Positions 11,054 to 20,237 of a DNA stretch of 64,000 bases are shown here, in pieces; position 1 is the stretch's first letter; each line of letters begins with the position of its first letter. The stretch comes from Candidatus Nitrosopelagicus sp. (GTDB lineage: Archaea > Thermoproteota > Nitrososphaeria > Nitrososphaerales > Nitrosopumilaceae): NCBI GenBank assembly GCA_028343215.1, contig JAOLYB010000002.1, positions 62,001 through 126,000 on the forward strand, read 5' to 3'. The notes beneath the pieces are model-generated. The model did not search any database. It was given only the letters and a program-made list of their open reading frames with translations, and was not told the origin of the DNA. The position numbers and the translations under genes are program-made.

Positions 11054-11110
11054 AAATTACATTCGTTTTATTGAATATAGTAATACAGGTTATTCCGTAA
11101 TGACCAATTG

Positions 11111-11434
11111 CTAATTGTTTTCAACAATAAATGAATAATTTGGTTTAGAATTAAAAGATACATTCATTCTAACCGATTGACCTATTTTGGGTGTTGATTT
11201 AGTTGATATGTCTCCCAAAACACGTATGCCCTCATCAATCTCAATTAATCCAAAATATGTGGATTCTTTTTTTGAAAATTCCAATATTTTACCACGATTT
11301 CTAGACTCTTTCCAACTTGTTTTGTCATAACAAATGTGACATATTTCTTTCGGCGGCCATATTGTATTATTACAATTCTCACAATGACATATTTGAAATA
11401 CTCCTTTTTCTAATTGTTCTTCAAAAAATGTCAA
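11111..11434 (-). CDS. DUF35 zinc-ribbon/OB-fold protein (acyl-CoA-binding partner)
   Basis: 107 residues with an N-terminal zinc ribbon (CHCENC ... CHICY, two CxxC pairs) and a C-terminal OB-like beta domain, the DUF35 architecture. Such proteins bind CoA esters and bridge thiolases to partner enzymes; a thiolase-DUF35-HMGS complex is known from methanogens. It overlaps the thiolase gene by four bases, so the two are surely co-translated. Role as the thiolase partner is inferred from this pairing. Confidence 0.88.
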   Translation of the reverse strand: MTFFEEQLEKGVFQICHCENCNNTIWPPKEICHICYDKTSWKESRNRGKILEFSKKESTYFGLIEIDEGIRVLGDISTKSTPKIGQSVRMNVSFNSKPNYSFIVENN

Positions 11435-12537
11435 TTTTTTAATACCATAATTGAACTTGATGTTCCTGCTGCAGACATGTTGTGAATTAACCCTGTTTCT
11501 GGATTAGAGATTTGACGCTTATCCGATTTTCCTTGAAGCTGATTTATAATTTCTATTGTTTGCGATATGCCTGTAGCTCCTAATGGATGTCCGGCTCCAA
11601 TTAATCCTCCTCGAGGATTTACCATTCTATTTTCAGTATTGAATAAATTTCTAACAAATTCTCCACTTTTTTCATTAGATGTTATTCCTAATTCTGATAA
11701 TGCCATTAACTCGCAAACAGAAAAAGCATCGTGCACTTCAACAACATCTATGTTTTTTGATTCAATTTTTGCCATTTTATATGCTGAATTCGCAGCTATT
11801 CTTGTACTTTCAATTTCATCAAGAATATTTTTTGTAAAACTCGCCGATGTAGTTTTTTGTCCAATTCCTGTAATCCAGATCGGTTGATCAGAATATGTTT
11901 TAGCTTTTTCTTCGGATGCCAATAAAACTGATGAACTTCCTGAACATGAACGTGAACAATCTAAAATTCTGAGATCATCCGTAATTTGTTTGGAATTCAT
12001 TACTTCAGATATAGTCCTAGGCTCGTTACTGTATGCGAGTGGATTATCCATGGCTTGTTTGTGATTTTTAGCAGAAACTATGGCTAATTCCTCTTCAGTT
12101 GTATTGAATTTTCTTTTATGAGATTTAGTGAGCATTGAGCCCCAATAGATTGGATGTTCTAGGGAACCTCTAGATTTATCCCATTCTAAAACCTGTCCTG
12201 GATTGGTTGAAGACTCAACCCCTGAAACTAGTACTAAATCGGATAATCCTGAAGAAATGTATGCGTATGCAGAAATAATGGCGTTTGTACCTGAACTACA
12301 AAGATTTTCAATTGAATGTGAAATTTTAGGTCGTATGCCCATTGTTTCAGATAAAATTGCACCAAGATATTTTGAATTATTATTTGTAGAGACGAGAACC
12401 CCTTCAATATTATTTGAATCAGAATTATTTACAGATTGAATGCAACTACTAGCTGATTCAAAAAGTAATTTTTCAACATCATGGTTATCTTTTGAAAATT
12501 TTGTTTGTCCCGTACCCACTATTGCAACTTTATTCAT
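11431..12537 (-). CDS. Thiolase family acetyl-CoA acetyltransferase
   Basis: This 368-residue thiolase has the nucleophilic Cys80 (ENLCSSGTNA), the EVHDAF segment and the C-terminal GGLIGAGHPLGATG loop. The short length and HDAF motif place it with the archaeal/SCP-x group rather than bacterial AtoB. It could make acetoacetyl-CoA for the mevalonate pathway or cleave it in the 3-hydroxypropionate/4-hydroxybutyrate carbon-fixation cycle. The neighbours are DUF35 on one side and an LLM oxidoreductase on the other, all overlapping, which leaves a more specialised acyl-CoA role open. Confidence 0.9.
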   Translation of the reverse strand: MNKVAIVGTGQTKFSKDNHDVEKLLFESASSCIQSVNNSDSNNIEGVLVSTNNNSKYLGAILSETMGIRPKISHSIENLCSSGTNAIISAYAYISSGLSDLVLVSGVESSTNPGQVLEWDKSRGSLEHPIYWGSMLTKSHKRKFNTTEEELAIVSAKNHKQAMDNPLAYSNEPRTISEVMNSKQITDDLRILDCSRSCSGSSSVLLASEEKAKTYSDQPIWITGIGQKTTSASFTKNILDEIESTRIAANSAYKMAKIESKNIDVVEVHDAFSVCELMALSELGITSNEKSGEFVRNLFNTENRMVNPRGGLIGAGHPLGATGISQTIEIINQLQGKSDKRQISNPETGLIHNMSAAGTSSSIMVLKN

Positions 12538-13507
12538 TTAATCCTCCTGAAAATGTTTTTGTTAATAATTCAAATGATTCGTTTACATTGTCTATCGGAT
12601 TAAACTGAATGATTGGTAAGTCTATGCCTGTATCTCGAAATAAATTCAGTTTTTTTAATCCCTCGTCAGGTGTACCTGCAATACATAAATCATCCAGCAT
12701 TTTTTCAGATACCAATTCCTCCAAACCGTTCAATCCTGTTTTTTTATATTCGTCGTGAATAATTTGTGTCTCATTCGAGTATCCTGCTGTTTCTAAAAAT
12801 TCCCGATAAATTTTTCCCACTGCGATGTAAAAACTAAGAGTTTTCTTTGCACGATTTCTGGCTTTTTCACCATCATTATGAATACAGGTTATTATTTGTA
12901 ATGTAGTTTCAATCTTTTTCTTTTTCTGCATACGTGAAATTGTATTTTTCATCTCATGTTTGGGTCTTAAATAAAATATTACTCCGTCTGCAATCTCCCA
13001 TGTCATTTCAACCATTTTTCTATTAATAGCTGCAAGATAGATTGGAATTTCTTTTCTTATTGGTTTTGTTAATAATGAAAAATCTTTTAATGAAAAAATT
13101 TCTCCAGAATAATTAATTTTTTCACCACGCATTGCCATGCGTATAATTTCTACATATTCCTTCATTCGTTGAACAGGTGATTCGAATGAATTGCCATGAA
13201 AATTTTCCACAATCGGTACACTACTAGTTCCCAATCCAAGTATTAATCTCCCATTTGAAATATTGTCGATTGTAGATGCGCCCATTGCAATTAAGCTTGG
13301 ACTTCTAGAGTATATGTTGATAATCGATGATCCGATTTTTGAAAATGTGTTTTCTTTAGATGTAAGCCCTAACATGGAAAAATTCTCCATGCCCCACGTT
13401 TCAGGAATCCACATAACCTCGGGTTTTATTTTATTTAGTTTTTGAGAACATTCTAAAACTTCTTCAATTGAAAGCAATGACCCTAAACTGTAAGATAATC
13501 TTATCAT
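12530..13507 (-). CDS. LLM-class (probably F420-dependent) oxidoreductase
   Basis: 325 residues of the luciferase-like monooxygenase TIM barrel. NISNGRLILGLGTSSVP is the family's glycine-rich strand, and the EYVEIIRMAMRGEKINYSGEIF segment is typical of F420-dependent members. Thaumarchaeota make F420, so that cofactor is likely; the substrate is not known. The gene overlaps both neighbours (8 bases with the thiolase, 4 with the nucleotidyltransferase), so it belongs to a tightly coupled four-gene operon. Confidence 0.85.
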   Translation of the reverse strand: MIRLSYSLGSLLSIEEVLECSQKLNKIKPEVMWIPETWGMENFSMLGLTSKENTFSKIGSSIINIYSRSPSLIAMGASTIDNISNGRLILGLGTSSVPIVENFHGNSFESPVQRMKEYVEIIRMAMRGEKINYSGEIFSLKDFSLLTKPIRKEIPIYLAAINRKMVEMTWEIADGVIFYLRPKHEMKNTISRMQKKKKIETTLQIITCIHNDGEKARNRAKKTLSFYIAVGKIYREFLETAGYSNETQIIHDEYKKTGLNGLEELVSEKMLDDLCIAGTPDEGLKKLNLFRDTGIDLPIIQFNPIDNVNESFELLTKTFSGGLNE

Positions 13508-14190
13508 TTGAAATATTTAGAATATTTTTTTGATTTTATTTCTTTTGAACATTCTTCAATATCTTTATGAGAGTCTATTGAAAACCAGAGAGCATTCTTG
13601 AATTTTACCGTTTCAAGAGACTTATTTTTTACCATTTTTGGAAAAACAATTCCCTCTAAACTTCCTTTTTTTGGAATTAATTTTTCAATATCTTTTGATA
13701 GGTGATATATTCCAGGATTCATCCAAACATTAGATACATCTTTTTTTTCATTGAATTTTAGAATTTTATTATTTTTAATATCCATTGTGCCAAATTTTGT
13801 TTTTAATTCATTGGCAGCAATCGTGTTTGTTTTTTTTAGAATTTTTTTTAGATCAATATTTGTAACAATATCTCCATTTAGTACTACAAATGATTCTTCA
13901 TTTACATATTTTAGCGCTTTTTTAATCGCACCTCCTGTACCTAGTGGCGTATTTTCAGTTGAAAAAATTATGTCACATCCAAAATTTTTTTTCTTTTTAA
14001 GAAATTTTTCTATTAGATTTGATTTGTAGCCGCTGGAAATAATGATCTCTGTTATTCCATATTTTTTTAAATATTTTATGGTGCGTTCTATTAGTGGTTT
14101 ATTGTTAATTGGAATTAATGGTTTAGGTATCTTATCTGTAATTGGACGTAATCGTTTTCCTCTACCTCCTGCTAAAATTATTGCTTTCAT
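13504..14190 (-). CDS. Sugar-phosphate nucleotidyltransferase
   Basis: The N-terminal signature AIILAGGRGKRLRPITDKIPKPLIPINNKPL is that of NTP-dependent sugar-1-phosphate nucleotidyltransferases (mannose-1-phosphate guanylyltransferase / glucose-1-phosphate thymidylyltransferase family). LNGDIVTN is the metal-binding Asp loop. At 228 residues it lacks the C-terminal beta-helix of the larger members. It makes an activated sugar for glycoconjugates. It is the first gene of the operon with the LLM protein, thiolase and DUF35, an unusual set. Confidence 0.87.
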   Translation of the reverse strand: MKAIILAGGRGKRLRPITDKIPKPLIPINNKPLIERTIKYLKKYGITEIIISSGYKSNLIEKFLKKKKNFGCDIIFSTENTPLGTGGAIKKALKYVNEESFVVLNGDIVTNIDLKKILKKTNTIAANELKTKFGTMDIKNNKILKFNEKKDVSNVWMNPGIYHLSKDIEKLIPKKGSLEGIVFPKMVKNKSLETVKFKNALWFSIDSHKDIEECSKEIKSKKYSKYFK

Positions 14191-14230
14191 GTTAATTACT
14201 AATATTTTCTATTTTTTAACGTATGTTAAA

Positions 14231-14761
14231 CTATATGATCATCTCAAAAGCAGTCAATCCAAAAAAGTAACCTACTAGCACCATAGTAACCCCCCATCCA
14301 CATGAACCAAGTATTGTGTATAGCAAAAATTTCTTAATACTCATTTTTAATAATCCTGCAGGAACTGAAATCATTTCTCTAAAAACTGGAACCATTCGTC
14401 CAAATAGAACTGCTTTATCTCCATATTTCTCAAACCATTTTTCTACTCTGTCTAACTTTTTTTCAGAAATTCTAACTTTGTTTAGGTATTTCAACAATGC
14501 TGTTCTACCTAATTTTAGAGCTATTAGGTAGATGACTGTGGAACCGATTGATGCACCTAATCCTCCGACAATGCCTAACAGTACGGCTTCTGCAACACTT
14601 AGACCATTTTGTGATGCGATAAATCCTGCAGTTGGAAATACTGCCATGGTGGGAATTGGTGGAATTATAGTTTCAATTAATGCTGCAACGAATACGCCTG
14701 TGTACAAGTACTCTGAAAGTAAATCGGCAATCCATTGAACCAATACTTGTAATTCACTCAT
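14231..14761 (-). CDS. DedA family membrane protein
   Basis: 176 residues with several hydrophobic helices. The ETIIPPIPTMAVFPTAGF re-entrant segment and the FGRMVPVFREMISVPAGLLKM motif are hallmarks of DedA/VTT proteins, which act in lipid flipping or proton-dependent membrane homeostasis. It overlaps by eight bases the tiny zinc-ribbon gene just upstream, so those two and probably the 14896-15303 membrane gene form one operon. Confidence 0.88.
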   Translation of the reverse strand: MSELQVLVQWIADLLSEYLYTGVFVAALIETIIPPIPTMAVFPTAGFIASQNGLSVAEAVLLGIVGGLGASIGSTVIYLIALKLGRTALLKYLNKVRISEKKLDRVEKWFEKYGDKAVLFGRMVPVFREMISVPAGLLKMSIKKFLLYTILGSCGWGVTMVLVGYFFGLTAFEMII

Positions 14762-14888
14762 TATCTTTTTTCTCAGTTATGTAGTAGTGTAATTCTGTGT
14801 AACATTCTTTACAATACTCTTCAAATTTAGTATGTTCGCAATCATAACCTTTACTAGTATTTTCTCCGCATTTTTCACATTTTTGCAT
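14754..14888 (-). CDS. Tiny Cys-rich (zinc-ribbon-like) protein, 44 aa
   Basis: Too short for the ORF track; translated by hand. It starts MQKCEKCGEN and contains CEKC, then YDCEHTKFEEYCKECY, so two CxxC pairs and an extra Cys-His. This is a plausible single zinc-binding module. Its stop overlaps the DedA start, and the upstream membrane gene ends seven bases before its ATG. The regular Cys pattern and the overlaps support a real gene. Confidence 0.7.
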   Translation of the reverse strand: MQKCEKCGENTSKGYDCEHTKFEEYCKECYTELHYYITEKKDNE

Positions 14889-14895
14889 GTGAAAT

Positions 14896-15303
14896 CTAAT
14901 TTGATGACTTTTTTATTTTTATTGCACCTAATGCGATTTGGAAAATTCCTGGTGCAAACAACATTGCAATTGATGACATTGGGTCTCTATCTACGCCTTC
15001 AGGTGCTGGGCTTCCAACCATTGCCAATCCTCCGATTAAAATCAATACACCTGCGACTATTATCATTGCACCTAATCCTTTAGATGATTCCTTAAGTGAT
15101 ATGAAAAATGCAATTATCGGTAAAAGCAATGCGGGTCCACCCAAGCCCATACCTCTTTGCATGTCATTTAATGGTAGGAATCCTTCGTGGTCTGCATTAC
15201 TCATTGCAACTGCGACATCTGCACCATAAAGTACTAACAATCCAATAGCGATTCCAGTAATTACTACAGATGCTTTTAGTAACATATTGATTTTTGAAAT
15301 CAA
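14896..15303 (-). CDS. Small four-helix membrane protein of unknown function
   Basis: 135 residues with about four hydrophobic helices (starting near residues 9, 54, 76 and 110), short loops and a basic tail IKIKKSSN. No family recognised. It lies just upstream of the tiny zinc-ribbon gene and DedA on the same strand. Confidence 0.75.
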   Translation of the reverse strand: MISKINMLLKASVVITGIAIGLLVLYGADVAVAMSNADHEGFLPLNDMQRGMGLGGPALLLPIIAFFISLKESSKGLGAMIIVAGVLILIGGLAMVGSPAPEGVDRDPMSSIAMLFAPGIFQIALGAIKIKKSSN

Positions 15304-15340
15304 GTATTAATAAACCATTTTGGTAATTCTAGAACTAATA

Positions 15341-16486
15341 CTAGGTTTGTTTTGGCTCAATGACCAAATTTTTCTTCAAATCTTCTATCTGATTAAATAA
15401 TTCGTCGATTCCTTTATTTTCTTTGTCCACTATGTTAACATGACCAATTTTTCGTTGGGGTTTTGATTCTAATTTCCCATACATTTTCAGATAGATATTG
15501 TCTTGTTTTTTTATTAATACATTATATTCACCTTGAAATGTTTTAGGTCCTAAAATATTGTACATGATGGTAGGGGATTTTATCGATGAATCACCTAAAT
15601 CCATTCCCAAAATTGCTCTAAGGTGTTGTTCAAACTGTGATGTGTTACAGGATTGTAACGTGTGATGCCCCGAATTATGAACTCTTGGGGCAATTTCATT
15701 TATCAAAATCTCATCATCTTTTGTGACAAACATTTCTATACCGAAAACACCTGCTCCGTGTAACATTTCCATAGTTTTTTCAGCAATTTTTTCTGCTTGT
15801 TGTTTTACATTTTCAGAAACTCGACCAGGAGCAATTGTAGTTCTTAAAATATTATTTTCATGAATATTTTCTACTACTGGGTATGTTGCAATTTTGCCTT
15901 TTGTATTTCTTGCAGCTATTACTGAAACTTCTTTTTCAAATTTTACAAACTTTTCCACCATCAAAGATTTACCGGCAAACAAATCTAATGCATCATCTAT
16001 GTCGGATTTTGAATTAATTTTATAATTTCCTCGTCCATCATATGCATCTCTTCTTGTTTTTAATAATAATGGTAGTCCCATTTTATCTATCATTTGATTT
16101 ATTTCATCTTTATTTTCAACTTTTTCAAAATCTGCAACTGCGATAGAATTTTCTTTTAAAAATTGTTTTTGAAGTAATTTGTCTTGAATAATTTTTAATG
16201 TATCTGGAGATGGATTGATTTCGGTATGTTCTTCTAATTTTTTTAAGACATCACTATTGCCAGATTCAATTTCATATGTTATAATGTCTGATAATTCAGA
16301 TAATTTTCTTATTGCATCTTCATCTTTAAAATCCGCGATGATTTGTTGAGCTCCAACTTTTGCTGCAGGACAATTCTCTGTAGGATCTAAAACTATGATC
16401 TTCGATATGGCGTCCAAATTTTGTGCCGCTTCTGTAAGCATCATTCCTAACTGCCCTCCGCCAATTATCCCTAAAATTTTACTCAT
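15341..16486 (-). CDS. purK: 5-(carboxyamino)imidazole ribonucleotide synthase
   Basis: PurK is an ATP-grasp enzyme that carboxylates AIR to N5-CAIR in purine synthesis. The protein starts MSKILGIIGGGQLGMML, the classic PurK beginning, so I set the start at 16486. The ORF track extends to 16633 by 49 residues that overlap the divergent purE gene and look like read-through. FEKEVSVIAARN, EIAPRVHNSGHHT and the GRGNYKI loop are ATP-grasp landmarks. It is divergent from purE across about 90 bases. Confidence 0.95.
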   Translation of the reverse strand: MSKILGIIGGGQLGMMLTEAAQNLDAISKIIVLDPTENCPAAKVGAQQIIADFKDEDAIRKLSELSDIITYEIESGNSDVLKKLEEHTEINPSPDTLKIIQDKLLQKQFLKENSIAVADFEKVENKDEINQMIDKMGLPLLLKTRRDAYDGRGNYKINSKSDIDDALDLFAGKSLMVEKFVKFEKEVSVIAARNTKGKIATYPVVENIHENNILRTTIAPGRVSENVKQQAEKIAEKTMEMLHGAGVFGIEMFVTKDDEILINEIAPRVHNSGHHTLQSCNTSQFEQHLRAILGMDLGDSSIKSPTIMYNILGPKTFQGEYNVLIKKQDNIYLKMYGKLESKPQRKIGHVNIVDKENKGIDELFNQIEDLKKNLVIEPKQT

Positions 16487-16544
16487 ACTGTAAAACAAAT
16501 TTTGTATTACTAATAGTTTAGCCGAAAATTTTTGATTAAAATTG

Positions 16545-16554
16545 TTTAAAAATA
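16545..16554 (+). promoter_or_regulatory. TATA-like box for purE
   Basis: TTTAAAAATA is centred about 26 bases before the TTG at 16575. This favours a leaderless purE message starting there rather than at the track's TTG at 16542, which would place the box inside the gene. Confidence 0.5.
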
Positions 16555-16574
16555 GCAAAAAGTATGAAAAATTA

Positions 16575-17147
16575 TTGGTAACAAAAAAACCTCTTGTTGG
16601 AATAATCATGGGCTCAAGCTCAGATAGTCGCATAATGCACGGTGCCGCCGAGATATTAGATTCATTTTCAATACCTCATGAAGATCAAATTATTTCTGCA
16701 CATAGAACACCTGAAAGATTAAATGAATATGCCAAGCATGCTGAAAAAAGTAAATTCAAGGTAATTATTGCAGGTGCAGGTGGTGCGGCACATCTTCCGG
16801 GAATGATTGCATCTCATACAACTATTCCCGTTATCGGAGTACCGATAATGGTGTACAACGATAAACAAATGAAAAAAACGGATAAAAACAAATACTCTGC
16901 ATTCGGAGGTCTTGATTCTCTTTTATCCATTTCAGAAATGCCTACAGGTTCCCCTGTTGTAGCTGTAGGGGTGAATAAGGCATCTAATGCAGGAATTTAT
17001 GCATTGAAAATACTGGGAAATTCCTATCCTGAAATTAAAACAAAATTGAAGAAGCATAAATTTGACCAATACACTTCAGTCCTAAAAGAATCTGAAGAAT
17101 TGAAAAAATTAGGTTTATCTAAATTTGTGAAAAAAAAGTTTCGTTAA
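16575..17147 (+). CDS. purE: N5-CAIR mutase
   Basis: PurE shifts the carboxyl group of N5-CAIR to give CAIR, following PurK. VGIIMGSSSDSRIM is the family signature, SAHRTPERL the active-site His loop and IAGAGGAAHLPGM the other catalytic loop. I take the TTG at 16575 as start (protein MVTKKPLVG); the track's start at 16542 has no family support. Presence of a separate PurK indicates a class I enzyme. It converges with threonine ammonia-lyase, overlapping by four bases. Confidence 0.93.
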   Translation: MVTKKPLVGIIMGSSSDSRIMHGAAEILDSFSIPHEDQIISAHRTPERLNEYAKHAEKSKFKVIIAGAGGAAHLPGMIASHTTIPVIGVPIMVYNDKQMKKTDKNKYSAFGGLDSLLSISEMPTGSPVVAVGVNKASNAGIYALKILGNSYPEIKTKLKKHKFDQYTSVLKESEELKKLGLSKFVKKKFR

Positions 17148-18352
17148 GACATTACTTGAAATTTAATATTTTTTTCTTGTAAGTGATTTATTAGTTCATT
17201 TGATTGATTTTGGTCCTCGGTTTCAAGACTAATTGTAACTCCTGCAGATCCTGCACTAACATCTGTACTTAACCTATCATGAATTACTTCAACAATATTT
17301 ACATTAATTGAAGATATCTCATCTACTAATTCTTTTAATGCGCCTGGTTTATCTTTTAAAAGAACTGAAATTTTCAACATTCGTCCCATTCCAGATAATC
17401 CTTTAGATACAATTTGTCCTAACAAATACATGTCGATATTACCTCCACATAGAATTGGGACTACTGTTTTTCCTGCTTCCGGTTTATGTTTCAAAATATA
17501 TGCCAATGCAACTGCACCTGCAGGTTCAACAACTGCTTTAGAACGTTCCATCAAAAGAAACATTGCATTAATTATATCGCTATCATCTACAGTTACAATT
17601 TTATCAATTTTTTCCCGAACTATTTCAAAAGTTAATTTACCAGGAGTTTTTACAGAGATTCCATCTGCAATAGTAGTATTTCCACTAACAGTTTCAAGGG
17701 CATTTTTTTCTATCGATTTTTTCATTGCAGGATATGCACTTGATTCAACACCTATTATTTTCACATTTGGGTTTTTTTCTTTAACTGCAGTTATTATTCC
17801 TGCCACCAATCCTCCACCTCCAATTGGAACATAAATCTCATTTACGTTTGGAAGTTGTTCAATTATCTCTAGACCGATAACTCCTTGGCCTGCAATTACA
17901 TGCGAGTCGTCAAATGCATGAATTATCGTTGCATTTGTTTCAGATGATATTTTTTGAGCATGTGCCCAAGATTCATCGTAAGTTAATCCTTGCAATATTA
18001 CATTAGCGCCATAACCTTTTGTCGCAGCTACTTTTGCAGGAGAAGCTGTTTTTGGCATTACAATTGTACAAGGAATATTTTCAATATGTGATGCAAATGC
18101 AACTCCTTGTGAATGATTTCCTGCGGATGCTGCAACCACTCCTTTACTTTTTTCATCATCAGTTAATGATTTAATTTTATAATATGCGCCACGAATTTTG
18201 AAAGAGCCCGTTTTTTGTTCATATTCATTTTTCAGATATACGTTGGCTCCACAAATCTTGCTAAATGTTTCGGAGAACTCTAGAGTTGTATTTCGAATTA
18301 CCTTGCTTTGAGTTTCTCGTGCTTTTATTACATCATCATATGTTACCGTCAT
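17144..18352 (-). CDS. ilvA: Threonine ammonia-lyase
   Basis: PLP enzyme converting threonine to 2-oxobutyrate, the start of isoleucine synthesis or threonine catabolism. The Schiff-base lysine lies in GSFKIRGAYYKI, and SAGNHSQGVA is the phosphate loop. The last 80 residues form an ACT domain (SVLLKDKPGALKELVDEIS), suggesting allosteric control by an amino acid. I prefer the ATG at 18352 (MTVTYDDV); the track begins eight codons earlier. With about 400 residues and one ACT domain it resembles the catabolic/archaeal type rather than E. coli IlvA. Confidence 0.92.
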   Translation of the reverse strand: MTVTYDDVIKARETQSKVIRNTTLEFSETFSKICGANVYLKNEYEQKTGSFKIRGAYYKIKSLTDDEKSKGVVAASAGNHSQGVAFASHIENIPCTIVMPKTASPAKVAATKGYGANVILQGLTYDESWAHAQKISSETNATIIHAFDDSHVIAGQGVIGLEIIEQLPNVNEIYVPIGGGGLVAGIITAVKEKNPNVKIIGVESSAYPAMKKSIEKNALETVSGNTTIADGISVKTPGKLTFEIVREKIDKIVTVDDSDIINAMFLLMERSKAVVEPAGAVALAYILKHKPEAGKTVVPILCGGNIDMYLLGQIVSKGLSGMGRMLKISVLLKDKPGALKELVDEISSINVNIVEVIHDRLSTDVSAGSAGVTISLETEDQNQSNELINHLQEKNIKFQVMS

Positions 18353-18462
18353 GGAATTGTTACAAATTCCATACATAATTAATTGTTTGAAATGAATTGA
18401 TTTTTAGATTCGTGCCTATCTTTTTCATAATCCCTAAATACGTGCGATCAAAATGTAAATTA

Positions 18463-18515
18463 TTAATCAAGAGGTACAACTCCCCAAGGCATCAAGCCTA
18501 TGTACCCTTGATTAA
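18463..18515. repeat. Long hairpin after the 18512-19357 gene; ncRNA or terminator candidate
   Basis: TTAATCAAG-A-GGTACA pairs with TGTACC-CTTGATTAA: 15 base pairs with a single bulged A. The 22-base loop contains a smaller hairpin, AGGC-ATCAA-GCCT. It overlaps the TAA stop of the upstream minus-strand gene and is followed on that strand by an AT-rich stretch. It is much more ordered than a typical archaeal terminator (a T run), so a structured RNA is possible. Confidence 0.7.
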
Positions 18516-19357
18516 GAATTATTTTCTAAAACTACGTCTAAAATTTTTGTAATGTTTTGTTTGATCAAAAGTTTATTGTGTTCATCTATTTTCGTTGCAT
18601 CAACTAATCCTTGCTTTGCACCGTTGTCCACATATTCTAAATCTATGTTACACAAACATCCCTCTTCCCCATTTACAAGTTTTTGCTCATCAATCATTAC
18701 TGAGGTTGTATGAAATGTTTCTATCAATAAATTATCTAATTCTCTGAACAATTCATTTTTCTGACCTTGTACATCCACTACTTCTGGCTGTGAGTCGTCT
18801 ATCATTATTTTAATTTTTTTTGCTAATTCTTCGTCATTATAAAATAACTCAAATAATTCTTGTTTTGGCATATCTTTGAATCCTAATTCATTTAATTTTT
18901 CAATTATTAATCTCTCGCCTTCATCTTCATATTTTGATTCGGAGTTTCCATTAATATCAATTAACTCTGCTAATTTTTTTTGTAATTCAATCACCCGTTG
19001 TATTGGCTTGTAATATAGTAAAACATGGTACTGTAATGATGCATGTAATGATAGGATATAATCTCCAATTCTAATTTCAGATTTTGTGAATATACGTCTT
19101 AGATCTTCGTCTGAAGAATATGTGACCCCTTGAGAATTCCATTCAGACAAATAAGATTCAAATCCTGCAAAAAATGTTTCTACATTTTTGATATCAAAGG
19201 TTTCAACTTTCTTAGTTGTACTATCTCCTAACATCACATCGCAACTTACACTCCTCGTAACATTAATAATTTTTTTTAAATATTCTCCTTGAATTTCTTG
19301 GTTAATTTTATTTAATTCCAAAACAAATTCGTTATTTGAAGGATTTCCTATTCTCAT
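18512..19357 (-). CDS. Acidic helical protein of unknown function
   Basis: 281 residues, not recognised. It appears mostly helical and acidic, with a Cys pair GCLCN near residue 235 and no signal peptide or membrane helix. It is divergent from the methyltransferase gene (40-base gap) and ends inside the long hairpin. No catalytic motif is visible. Confidence 0.75.
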   Translation of the reverse strand: MRIGNPSNNEFVLELNKINQEIQGEYLKKIINVTRSVSCDVMLGDSTTKKVETFDIKNVETFFAGFESYLSEWNSQGVTYSSDEDLRRIFTKSEIRIGDYILSLHASLQYHVLLYYKPIQRVIELQKKLAELIDINGNSESKYEDEGERLIIEKLNELGFKDMPKQELFELFYNDEELAKKIKIMIDDSQPEVVDVQGQKNELFRELDNLLIETFHTTSVMIDEQKLVNGEEGCLCNIDLEYVDNGAKQGLVDATKIDEHNKLLIKQNITKILDVVLENNS

Positions 19358-19396
19358 AGGATTTCTTTTAATTACTTCCTTAAATTGTAATCATTT

Positions 19397-20215
19397 ATGG
19401 AAACATATTCGGATATTCTGTGCCACTTAAAACACGAATTTGTAAAATTGTATAAAGGAAATAGCCACACTACTGAAATTTTACCAAATCTACCTGATGA
19501 ATTACTACAAATTGAAAGTAAACAACTTTTATTATTACACGAATTCCTTGACGCCAATCCAATTTATTCAAATCACATATCTACAAAAATTTCAGATAAG
19601 GGGTATACAATTTTTGAAGGAGATTTGAATAATTACTGGATAGATAGTATTAAACACGATACTAGTTATGCACCATTTTATCCTACATGGATGTTATCTG
19701 CATGGGTTTTAGCACTAACTGCACAAAATCTAGGATTTGAACAAATTATCGATATTGGTTCCGGGGATGGTCGTATCGCATACTGTGGTAAAGTTTTAGG
19801 ATTAGATTCAATCTCAATTGAAATCGATGAAAATTTAGTAAATATGCAGGAAGATTTGTCACTGAAAACAGGAGTCAAGTTTAATCCGGTATGCTCAGAT
19901 GCAACAAATTATGATTTTAAAAAAATCCCTTCAAAAAAATCTATTTTTACTATAGGTGGAGTTCCAGAAATTGGAGAAGTTTTGGCAGAATCTGTTATTC
20001 AAAATGCATTAAAATCATCACATATTGAAAATTCTTCATTCGTACTAACTGGAAGTCATTCTCATCGGGAATTTTCCAGAGATAAAACTCATTTTGGATG
20101 GGGGACTTCAATTAAAAAATTGGAATTAACTGTGGTATCAACAATTTCTTTACCAACATATTGGACCATGGATCAAGACTTTGAGACACCGTATGTTTTC
20201 ACAAAAAAAGAATAA
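19397..20215 (+). CDS. Probable SAM-dependent methyltransferase
   Basis: The central segment IIDIGSGDGRIAYCGKVLG is a textbook class I methyltransferase motif I, followed by SIEIDENLV (motif II acidic residue) and CSDATNYDF (motif III). The catalytic region occupies about residues 110-220, behind a unique N-terminal domain of about 100 residues. The substrate is unknown. It is divergent from an unknown gene, and the cyclase gene follows 22 bases later on the same strand. Confidence 0.8.
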   Translation: METYSDILCHLKHEFVKLYKGNSHTTEILPNLPDELLQIESKQLLLLHEFLDANPIYSNHISTKISDKGYTIFEGDLNNYWIDSIKHDTSYAPFYPTWMLSAWVLALTAQNLGFEQIIDIGSGDGRIAYCGKVLGLDSISIEIDENLVNMQEDLSLKTGVKFNPVCSDATNYDFKKIPSKKSIFTIGGVPEIGEVLAESVIQNALKSSHIENSSFVLTGSHSHREFSRDKTHFGWGTSIKKLELTVVSTISLPTYWTMDQDFETPYVFTKKE

Positions 20216-20237
20216 AACACAGTGATTTTTTAATAAT

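Noticed and set aside
16487-16633. N-terminal extension of purK in the ORF track
   Set aside because: It overlaps the divergent purE coding region. The PurK family start (MSKILGIIGGGQLG) is at 16486.
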